23,020 bases of DNA from an uncultured Bacteroidales bacterium. GTDB taxonomy: Bacteria; Bacteroidota; Bacteroidia; Bacteroidales; Paludibacteraceae. The notes beneath the pieces were generated by a model. That model was given only the letters and a program-made list of their open reading frames with translations. It ran no database searches and was not told where the DNA came from. Where the stretch lies: positions 1 to 23,020 of the forward strand of contig CAIWIS010000612.1 in NCBI GenBank assembly GCA_903912795.1. Direction: 5' to 3'. The first letter of the stretch is position 1; each line of letters begins with the position of its first letter. Both the position numbers and the translations under genes were made by a program. Below, one piece after another: positions 17,501-23,020 of the stretch.

Positions 17501-17953
17501 AGATTGATCCAAAGCGTAAGTACCCAATGGATTACTAACGATTGAAACCGGGGCAGTTGTTGCAACTGGTGTAGCAAAAGTAGTATGTAAAGATCCGGTT
17601 TGACCTCCAGCTCCATCCTGAATATTGAACCAAAACTGATCCAAATCAGCTGCAATTTCAGCTTGTGTTAATCCAAAAAATGTAGTTGGTGTAAAAGTAA
17701 ACGACCACTTTTTCCCACCGAGATTTATTAAAGCTACCGAAGCGTGAACTGCAGGTTGCCAAAAATAGATTACCAGATTTTCGGAGCCTGTTAAGCTACT
17801 GCTGGTAAAATCAAATGTCCATGTGTTCGATTGATTCAATACTATTGAAGTTGGGTTAAGTGTGATGACCGGATTGGTAATTGCAACCGCCTTAGCTCCC
17901 AACGATAAACATAACATGACTGTTACGAATACGATTTTTGTAATTGCTTTCAT
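14561..17953 (-). CDS. Large T9SS-secreted multidomain protein, probable glycan-binding scaffold
   Basis: An 1130-residue protein. In order: signal peptide (1-24); the same tandem N-terminal modules as the SGNH protein (about 28-130 and 138-243; residues 41-70 are identical at 25 of 30 positions without gaps); an MBG-like Ig domain with a TYSGSPQ and NAGTYQV core (about 248-332); an Ig-like domain (about 333-414); a malectin-like domain (about 418-619) starting MLIDFG and ending INVMKVEEY; a beta-strand-rich stalk with WSGTGNWSDANW (about 620-710) and the common Bacteroidetes pre-CTD region (about 710-1045); and a T9SS type A sorting domain (about 1055-1130, GVYVVKV). No catalytic motif was recognised, so I infer a surface-anchored binding or adhesion protein. 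It starts 25 nt after the GH87-like gene, pointing to one transcript. Confidence 0.8.
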   Translation of the reverse strand: MKAITKIVFVTVMLCLSLGAKAVAITNPVITLNPTSIVLNQSNTWTFDFTSSSLTGSENLVIYFWQPAVHASVALINLGGKKWSFTFTPTTFFGLTQAEIAADLDQFWFNIQDGAGGQTGSLHTTFATPVATTAPVSIVSNPLGTYALDQSVTWTFDLTGSGFKAGQDVYMYAWSPTNPDPTYSNSTAVSKLTYVSGMVWSKTLTPTTYFTQTVEQIQASAGFWMKLKDQTGKIETAVFTVLQTIKGTSTISVSGTSSLTYSGSPQGPETVNLTGSAGTVTLAYSGTGATSYGPTATKPTNAGTYQVVASVTADASYNAATSSALAFTIAKATQTITFGTLSAKTDVDAAFNLNASANSVLAVSYVSSNQAVATVSGSTVTIINEGTTTITASQAGNSNYEAAASVAQTLTVTTPADFTLRKTMLIDFGSTYASTTAPDANGNYWNNINTFNANDNFALVDKTNASTGSNLFLINTFGQSGGAGNGLSTPEVGQLNELAIASATGDYFYTGTSASFKLTGLNPSKRYKFYIFGSRVDAATRQTKFSFTGKNATAVEGTLTTSGTGIGLVSAVAYNGNTANLVTTSKLKASDAGEMLINVLKLAGANAHINVMKVEEYQQASTWSGTGNWSDANWTSTPGNSAEVTVSSGELTINQSASIDKITLAPGAKLTLGNGNTLTTTNGVTLQSDATGSATFVDTNNSSPQAVSGTVQQYLTAARNWYTTSPIAAGTAAGLNLGTSVQSYSESAKAWSILTGSDALVAGKGYVSVTGVGTGTTGTLSFNGTLNTGTISVAVTRTGTDKAGFNLVANPYPSYLDWSLVTADPLNANIGTTMWFRTKTAGNLYTFSTYNSTGNVATANSATTTISKFIPPMQAFWVRVNVGTASTNLTLKNTMRAHKDDNGNTIKAPRLDNQQLVRLQVSNGTNSDEAVVYFNVNAQNTFDNYDSQKLFNNNAQQPEIFTMAGGEQLVINGLNELTSNTEIPLGFSTSTANNFTLSTTELKNLNGTKVILIDKQNPAVETVLSEGAVYNFSSQITIPTADRFSLLFRAPGVTTNLKNTSKLNAQVFVNATNQITIVGAEKAIYGIYNAVGQLIENGILKNKIQIVNCKLQIGVYVVKVDNNSTRVIIK

Positions 17954-17978
17954 TTTTTGTTGATTATAAGATTAATTG

Positions 17979-19931
17979 TTATTCGTTTAAAATTATTTTT
18001 ACAGCTTTCGCCTCATTTACTGATACTATATAAATTCCGGATGATAGATTTTTCGCAATTATATTTGTACTTGTCGATTTAACTTGTTGTATTAATTGTC
18101 CTGTTGCATTGTATATCTTTACAATGTCATTTTCAGTTAGTTTGTTGATTATTATGTTGTTATTGAATAAATAAACGTTTGCTTTAATTTCATCCTGTAT
18201 CAATTCATTGGTAGTTAAACACCCCGTTAAAGCTGTCCAAACCAACGAGCCTTTTGCTGTTGTATTTGTGTCTGTCAGCGCATCGCCTCCTCTGTTTGAA
18301 TATGACAAACCGCAATAAGTGGCATTTCCGGCCGGATTTCCGGCAAACAAAAGACCATAACCACGCTTGGCTGTACTGTTTGTTGCATTATTATTTGGAT
18401 ATTCTTTACCTGTGCCATTCACATTTATGTTTTCGAATACCACATTGTAAAACCCATCTCCCGCATGTTTTCGAATATAAACAGCATCATTTTTTGAGTT
18501 TACAATATCAATATTTGCAAATTTCACATTGTTGATACGTGTTCCGGCCACATTATTGCAAACCAAATCGATAGCCCCAACCGGCGTATTAAACAAATCG
18601 TTCATAGTGCCGCAGTTTTCGATTGTTATGTCGGTAAATTGGTGTAAACCGCCCGTGTTAAATGCAATGCCCGGAAAACTGTTATTCACTCGTAAACCTA
18701 CTTCCAAATTATCCCGAATCAATAGATTGTGAGCTTTGTTACTCAATCCACCGTAAATAGCACAACCAGCTGCCCGCCAGCAGTTTTCGGATGTATTGTA
18801 TCGAAATGTATTGTTTTGGCATTCCAGCCCATCGGCCGACCAAATAGCCATATCATCATCGCCATTATTTCGAAAACTACAATGTTCAACAATTGCATTT
18901 GCCGTTCCTTTACACAAATTGACACCATCAGCATAATTGTTTCGAAAGCGGCAATGCTTTATTACAAATCCGTCGGCATTGGTTATGCCTGAATAATAAT
19001 ACTGCGCTATCCATGCTCCACACACAAAATGCTCTGCCCAAATATTTTCGATGACCGAAGTGGCTGTAAACACTCCGTTTATGGCTTTGTACGAGTTTGT
19101 ACGCGAATTTCGTACCGTTGTGAGGTACAAATCGGAAAAACTAACACCCGATGCATCGGCATACAAACCGCCTTCGTTGGCTGTGTTGTATGTAAAATTT
19201 ACCTGCGTGTACCACATTCCCGCACCTATCAACTTCGTATTATTTACGCCAAACCAAAGTTTGCGGTTCACATTGTAGACGCCAGCCGGTAAAAAAATTG
19301 TTTTACCACCGTTGCCATCAATAAATGTTTGAAGCGTACTGCCATCACCACTATACGTTACAGCCCCCGCTGGTGCTGTTTTTGCTATTGCCACAGCTTC
19401 TAATTCGGCAAAGTCAAGGCTTATATTTCCGCTTTCGCGTATTAATTTTAGTTTTCCACCTGTCGGAATTTTCGTAGCTAATTTTACTCTTACCTCATCG
19501 AACCGCATTTTGGGATTTGGATTCACAACACTCACATTGTTCGGGTTTCCATTGGTGGCTAAGTACTCCCACGACCAATTGGATGTGAGGTTGAGCGTAG
19601 CCACTTTGGTGCCGTTGTTGTAAACACCCATTGTACCTGACTGACTATCGGGTACGCTGTAACGCACCACCAGTCCATCGGCTGCTTCGGTTATTGTCCA
19701 TTCAGCCGAAGCATTCGCTGCCGACATGGTAACACAAACCTGACCCGATGCTTCGCTTTGTAAATCAGCCTGTTTGTACGATTTTGAAAGTACGACAGCA
19801 TTCGTTAATGTTGCCTGATCGGCTTCGTATCGTTTGTAAGGTGCATCGTAATAACCACGTTGCGATAATACATTAAAAGTAAAACAGAATAGAAAAGTGA
19901 GAAAAATAATCCGTTTTAATGAATATGACAT
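17979..19931 (-). CDS. GH87-like alpha-1,3-glucanase/mycodextranase, T9SS-secreted
   Basis: A 650-residue protein: signal peptide (1-23), a CBM35/CBM6-like domain beginning RYEADQATL (about 33-180), a right-handed parallel beta-helix (about 188-560) and a T9SS sorting domain (about 583-650, NLSSGIYIVSV). The helix carries family 87 landmarks: IGAGMWYTQ (235-243), ENIWAEHFVCGAW (295-307), YADGVNL (333-339), NNGDDDMAIWS (355-365) and CAIYGG (390-395). GH87 enzymes use three aspartates; I recall their spacing as D, +23, +24, and here Asp335, Asp358 and Asp359 fit exactly. Known members cut alpha-1,3-glucan or the mixed glucan nigeran in an endo fashion. Sorting by T9SS would place it on the cell surface or outside. 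About a dozen cysteines in the mature chain are unusual. A different beta-helix polysaccharidase is the alternative. Confidence 0.85.
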   Translation of the reverse strand: MSYSLKRIIFLTFLFCFTFNVLSQRGYYDAPYKRYEADQATLTNAVVLSKSYKQADLQSEASGQVCVTMSAANASAEWTITEAADGLVVRYSVPDSQSGTMGVYNNGTKVATLNLTSNWSWEYLATNGNPNNVSVVNPNPKMRFDEVRVKLATKIPTGGKLKLIRESGNISLDFAELEAVAIAKTAPAGAVTYSGDGSTLQTFIDGNGGKTIFLPAGVYNVNRKLWFGVNNTKLIGAGMWYTQVNFTYNTANEGGLYADASGVSFSDLYLTTVRNSRTNSYKAINGVFTATSVIENIWAEHFVCGAWIAQYYYSGITNADGFVIKHCRFRNNYADGVNLCKGTANAIVEHCSFRNNGDDDMAIWSADGLECQNNTFRYNTSENCWRAAGCAIYGGLSNKAHNLLIRDNLEVGLRVNNSFPGIAFNTGGLHQFTDITIENCGTMNDLFNTPVGAIDLVCNNVAGTRINNVKFANIDIVNSKNDAVYIRKHAGDGFYNVVFENINVNGTGKEYPNNNATNSTAKRGYGLLFAGNPAGNATYCGLSYSNRGGDALTDTNTTAKGSLVWTALTGCLTTNELIQDEIKANVYLFNNNIIINKLTENDIVKIYNATGQLIQQVKSTSTNIIAKNLSSGIYIVSVNEAKAVKIILNE

Positions 19932-19954
19932 GCCGATTTTAATTGAGAGATTTT

Positions 19955-20881
19955 TTATTTAATAAACTTAAAACTCTTCTCTCCATCAATTACCAACACA
20001 TATACTCCATTTGCAAACGAACTGGTATTAATCCGTGTTTCATATGTTACTTTATGATTCGAAATTTTTATCCCCGAAACTGTATAAACATCTATGGATT
20101 TTTTAGCTCCAATTACTGTTACGCAATTTTCTGATAGCTTAGGGAATAGCTGTACATTATCGTTTTCTGTTTTTGCAACAGCGGTTGAAATATCATATTC
20201 TTCCATTTTCATGCAATTCAGATAACAAAAGCCACCACTCACTGTGGCAATATCGAGTGTAATTGTACCTCCGGCAGTTGGCTTAATCAGGGTTGATTGT
20301 ACAACACGCGAATTATTGTAAGTAACTCCACCCGCACCATTTCCTATAGCAGTGCCACTTGTTGTAAGTGTGTCGGTAAAAGAGTATCCTACTAAGCCGT
20401 TTAATGTATAGCGGGTTACACGCACGCTAGCAGAAGCACGACTGCCAACTATGTGAAATTTGTAACCTTTACCCGTATTTAATCCACTAAAAGTAAGTTG
20501 CCCTGAAGTGTAAGGCGGGTTTGCTTCGTAAATGGCCGATGTTGTGGCCGAAGCAATACCTAACTCACCTAAAGCCGGAGTGTTGGTTGAAGGCCCAAAA
20601 TTTGGTCCATTAGTTCCGGTAAATCCACAAGTGGCAGTTGTGTTTGTTATGGCTATATGATAGTTGCTTATCACGTTCGAAGCATTAACCAATGGTCGCG
20701 AATGAAAACTTGCACCAACGCCGGTATAGTTATTCCAATAATTGCCATTATTACCAACGGCATCGTATTTTGTAGAATCGGCCACAAGTCCAAAATCGAA
20801 AAAGAATTTTTGAACAAGCGATTGCCCGTTTGTTTGAAGGAAAGTGGTAGCAATTAAAAATGTAAGTAGTGTTTTTTTCAT
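19955..20881 (-). CDS. T9SS-secreted protein with one malectin-like domain
   Basis: A 308-residue protein with a signal peptide (1-20), a single beta-sandwich domain (about 24-230) and a T9SS type A sorting domain (about 240-308, SFANGVYVLVIDGE). The domain is clearly related to residues 418-619 of the 1130-residue protein: both have the F/IDFG start, GNYWNN, ELxIASAT, GLN-x4-YKF-x-I-x-GSR, TLTTSGT-x-IG and the end MKxEEY. This fold type is common next to glycanase domains and is probably sugar-binding; no catalytic residues are evident. It is the first gene of the secreted-protein operon; the GH87-like gene starts 23 nt after its stop. A partner that binds the same glycan as the enzyme is a reasonable inference, not shown. 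Confidence 0.8.
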   Translation of the reverse strand: MKKTLLTFLIATTFLQTNGQSLVQKFFFDFGLVADSTKYDAVGNNGNYWNNYTGVGASFHSRPLVNASNVISNYHIAITNTTATCGFTGTNGPNFGPSTNTPALGELGIASATTSAIYEANPPYTSGQLTFSGLNTGKGYKFHIVGSRASASVRVTRYTLNGLVGYSFTDTLTTSGTAIGNGAGGVTYNNSRVVQSTLIKPTAGGTITLDIATVSGGFCYLNCMKMEEYDISTAVAKTENDNVQLFPKLSENCVTVIGAKKSIDVYTVSGIKISNHKVTYETRINTSSFANGVYVLVIDGEKSFKFIK

Positions 20882-20925
20882 GAATCGATTTTTTTATGAA
20901 ACTAATTTTTAGACTTTCTGTAATG

Positions 20926-20933
20926 CAAATATA
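20926..20933 (-). promoter_or_regulatory. Possible -7 element of the secreted-protein operon
   Basis: On the minus strand TATATTTG (20933-20926) matches TAnnTTTG and lies 45 nt before the ATG at 20881. No TTTG/TTTC is found at the usual 20-nt spacing; the nearest TTTG is only 15 nt away (20952-20949). A weak -33 element would fit a promoter that needs an activator. Confidence 0.4.
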
Positions 20934-21100
20934 ATAGGACTACGAATGCAAAATATTTTGAATAGAAAATATATAATGATTATTGAACTTAAAAATACAT
21001 ATATAACTGAATATCAATATATAAGTGTATTTATAAATACCTAAATATATAATCCAATTATCTACTAATTCGGTCAAAATAAAGCGAAATTTAAGGGCAT

Positions 21101-21144
21101 AAAAAATGTTGGTTGAAGTATCGACTACTCCAACCAACATTTTT
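21101..21144 (-). terminator. Terminator of the TPR/HTH regulator gene
   Basis: AAAAATGTTGGTTG (21102-21115) pairs perfectly with CAACCAACATTTTT (21131-21144); the stem continues after one mismatch with AGTA/TACT around a 5-nt loop. Read leftward, the hairpin ends in a run of six T. It lies 43 nt after the regulator's stop and separates it from the operon downstream. It is symmetrical and may also work rightward. Confidence 0.85.
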
Positions 21145-21186
21145 CAATCAAAACACTGATTTATTTTTTGCTGTAAAGCTATTCTC

Positions 21187-22803
21187 TCAGCTATCTGTTT
21201 TTACCGACTTAATCTCCATTATTTTATGTTCGAACTGTTCGTTTTGAACCCATGATTTGTTTTTTACTTTGGTTTTGTAAGTGTTGATGGTGTGTACGGA
21301 GTAATTCAGGAATTTTGATATTTTCTCACTTTCGTATACTCCTAAACGAATAAGTGCAAAAATGCGCATTTCGATATTTAATGTATTGCTATGCTTGTGA
21401 CTCTGTTCAAGTTCTTCTCCTGTAAAAAGTTTCTCATACTCTTCTATAAAATTAGGAAACAATTTCAGGAAAGTTTCGTCGAAGGATTTGTACATATTTT
21501 CACGCTCATGTTCTAAGTCCGATTGTTTAAACGATTTTGCCAGATCGTCAAAGCTTTTAGTAGAAAGTTTTTTATTAACTAAACGATAAATGTGTTCTAA
21601 ATTACTGATATTTTGATAAATATTGTAGAAAAAATTACCAATGTATTTATCTTTAATACTATTTGTTTCAGTAAGTTTTGTATTGATAATGAGCAGTTTT
21701 GTGTTCTGTTCTTCGATGGTTTGGCGGGCAATTTTTATTTTTTTCAATTGCTTGTTAATAATAATTGTTGACAGTAGGAACAAAACAAACAAGACAAATA
21801 CGCTCGAAAACAGCCAAATCAGGAGGTTTCGTTGTTCTTCAACAGTAGTTATGCGTTCCTTTTCAATAATTGGCAAAATCTGGCCTATTTCAATTTTTCG
21901 GTGACGGGCATTGTATACCGACGCATCGTCCAAAGCCACTTTAATGTATTTGTATGCACGGTCAATGTCTTGTTTTTTCTCGTATAGCAGCGTGGCTAAT
22001 AAGCGTAGCGCAACTGTTTCTTTGGTCGACGATTGAATATCGGCAATGGCAGCGTCAATAATTTTAATGGCGGCTTTGTCGTACTCGTTGGTTAACGTGT
22101 AAATATAGCCCAAACTGGAAGCATTGATGGCTATTTCGCGGTAATTTTTATTGTTTTTCAACGCCTTGTTAAAGTTTTCGATAGCTGTGGGATAATCCTT
22201 TAACTTGAGGTTATAAAGCGCTATGGAACTTAAATATTCACTGGATTCAGGCATTAATAAACTCAATGCCATTTTACTAAAATACAATCCTTTGCGTATA
22301 TAGTTCTCGCGAAAGGGCTCCACACGATTATAATCGGCCATATCGTAATACAATCGAGCCATGGTTTTATAAAACATCAGGCATGTTTCTGTGTCGCATT
22401 TCGAAATATCAATTTCGTTGGACAAATCGAATGATTCTTTGAACAAACCCGAAGATAGATAACAGAACATAAGACGAAGTGACGATTTGGCTACTTCGTT
22501 TACATCGCCCGAAATGGCTGCAATTTCTTTTGTTTTGGAGGCATAATAAAAAGCTGAGTCGTATTTGTACGATTTATATTCGTCGTAAAGTTCTGTATAA
22601 TCCTGAATGAGCTTATCCGGTTGCGAAAAATGCTTTGTGACAGAATTATGCAATGAACTAATTTTGGATTCCATTTCTTTAATATAACGCTCCGAATCGC
22701 CGAGGTAGCTATCGAGCACATTTAAAGCAGAATCTAAATTTTGGGATTGTATTGAAAACGCAAAAACAAGCCAACTAAAAATTAAAAAAACAGCTTTGTT
22801 CAT
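21187..22803 (-). CDS. Membrane-anchored TPR/helix-turn-helix regulator (DUF6377/SusR-like plan)
   Basis: A 538-residue one-component regulator. Residues 1-20 form a signal peptide, 25-315 are helical TPR-type repeats (for example LKDYPTAIENFNKALKNN at 201-218), 327-349 is one membrane helix, 352-385 a coiled coil, and the end holds a LuxR-like helix-turn-helix (about 478-515: ALIRLGVYESEKISKFL, then SVHTINTYKTKVKNK as the recognition part). The likely topology is sensor in the periplasm and DNA-binding end in the cytoplasm. Bacteroidetes use such proteins to switch on neighbouring glycan-use genes when a breakdown product is sensed. The gene lies just upstream of the T9SS operon on the same strand but has its own terminator, so it probably controls that operon rather than being part of it. 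The target is inferred from position. Confidence 0.85.
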   Translation of the reverse strand: MNKAVFLIFSWLVFAFSIQSQNLDSALNVLDSYLGDSERYIKEMESKISSLHNSVTKHFSQPDKLIQDYTELYDEYKSYKYDSAFYYASKTKEIAAISGDVNEVAKSSLRLMFCYLSSGLFKESFDLSNEIDISKCDTETCLMFYKTMARLYYDMADYNRVEPFRENYIRKGLYFSKMALSLLMPESSEYLSSIALYNLKLKDYPTAIENFNKALKNNKNYREIAINASSLGYIYTLTNEYDKAAIKIIDAAIADIQSSTKETVALRLLATLLYEKKQDIDRAYKYIKVALDDASVYNARHRKIEIGQILPIIEKERITTVEEQRNLLIWLFSSVFVLFVLFLLSTIIINKQLKKIKIARQTIEEQNTKLLIINTKLTETNSIKDKYIGNFFYNIYQNISNLEHIYRLVNKKLSTKSFDDLAKSFKQSDLEHERENMYKSFDETFLKLFPNFIEEYEKLFTGEELEQSHKHSNTLNIEMRIFALIRLGVYESEKISKFLNYSVHTINTYKTKVKNKSWVQNEQFEHKIMEIKSVKTDS

Positions 22804-22856
22804 AACTTTAGATTTTCATCTTTTAAATCGAAAAAAGAATTGTGATTTATATTCAG

Positions 22857-22864
22857 CAAAAATA
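22857..22864 (-). promoter_or_regulatory. Possible -7 element of the regulator gene
   Basis: On the minus strand TATTTTTG (22864-22857) matches TAnnTTTG and lies 54 nt before the ATG at 22803. The -33 region is weak (TTTA, 22889-22886, 21 nt away). Confidence 0.4.
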
Positions 22865-22931
22865 GTTGATTTTTTATCAATCCAATAAACTTAGAGCTTT
22901 TTTATCAAAAAAATATCGCTAAACCTAAAAA

Positions 22932-22957
22932 CAGCTCACTTCTATTGATGTGAGCTG
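22932..22957 (-). terminator. Terminator of a leftward gene beyond the right edge
   Basis: CAGCTCAC (22932-22939) pairs perfectly with GTGAGCTG (22950-22957) around a 10-nt loop; leftward it is followed by five T. It probably ends a leftward gene that lies outside the window: the last bases read leftward give an open frame VAIAFFKI and TAA (stop at 22994-22992), too short to call. On the plus strand it is followed by CTTTT, so it may be bidirectional. Confidence 0.7.
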
Positions 22958-23020
22958 CTTTTAAGGATAAAAATATTTGGCTTTATACTTTTTAAATTTT
23001 AAAAAACGCAATAGCTACCC

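Larger units (their letters stand above)
20882..21186. other. AT-rich gap between regulator and secreted-protein operon
   Basis: The 305-bp gap contains the candidate -7 element near its left end, a very AT-rich stretch with repeated ATATA words (about 20960-21055), and the regulator's terminator (21101-21144). No gene is seen; a short leftward ORF from 21140 runs through the terminator and is not credible. The AT-rich stretch is a plausible place for a regulator to bind. Confidence 0.55.

Noticed and set aside
11526..20881. Secreted-protein cluster considered as a mobile element or prophage
   Set aside because: No integrase, transposase, phage gene or flanking tRNA is present in the window.
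20941..21060. AT-rich ATATA-containing stretch considered as an origin or attachment site
   Set aside because: No iterons, DnaA boxes, integrase gene or flanking repeats were seen; treated as promoter-upstream DNA.
22992..23020. Possible 3' end of a leftward gene (VAIAFFKI, TAA)
   Set aside because: Only eight codons are visible; the terminator at 22932-22957 fits, but the frame cannot be confirmed.

Overview
The window is chromosomal DNA of a Bacteroidota bacterium, most likely order Bacteroidales (I would guess near Paludibacter or Dysgonomonas; this is not proven here). The evidence is the low G+C, start codons without Shine-Dalgarno sequences, promoters of the Bacteroidetes type (TTTG/TTTC, 20 nt, TAnnTTTG), several proteins ending in type A sorting domains of the type IX secretion system (T9SS), a DPP5-like S9 peptidase very like that of Porphyromonas, and a DUF2723 protein. 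No rRNA, tRNA, CRISPR array, transposase or prophage gene was seen.

Left part (1-11512), mostly housekeeping. A forward run holds the 3' end of a SpoIID/LytB-like gene, a CDP-alcohol phosphatidyltransferase-like gene and an AmpG-like MFS transporter, closed by a strong terminator. Two leftward genes follow, a C69 dipeptidase and a phosphate butyryltransferase (ptb, with no butyrate kinase next to it); each has its own promoter. Divergent from ptb is a forward pair, a 1074-residue DUF2723 membrane protein and a small NodB-type deacetylase, overlapping by one base. Then comes a separately promoted DPP5-type dipeptidyl-peptidase lipoprotein.

Right part (11526-22803), an accessory secretion locus, all leftward. 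Upstream is a membrane-anchored TPR/helix-turn-helix regulator with its own terminator. After an AT-rich gap come four secreted genes and one small ORF: (i) a 308-residue protein with one malectin-like beta-sandwich domain; (ii) a 650-residue beta-helix protein with the motifs and Asp spacing of glycoside hydrolase family 87 (alpha-1,3-glucanase/mycodextranase); (iii) an 1130-residue multidomain protein; (iv) a small 52-55 residue peptide preceded by a 71-bp inverted repeat; (v) a 918-residue SGNH-hydrolase protein. All four large proteins have a signal peptide and a T9SS C-terminal domain. Two share a tandem N-terminal module, and two share the malectin-like domain.

My reading is that the right part is a T9SS-exported alpha-glucan (possibly alpha-1,3-glucan) degrading locus without SusC/SusD in view: one likely endo-glucanase, one likely esterase, and sugar-binding scaffolds on the cell surface. 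The enzyme family and the sorting signals are well supported by sequence. The substrate, the co-operation of the genes and the role of the small peptide are inference.
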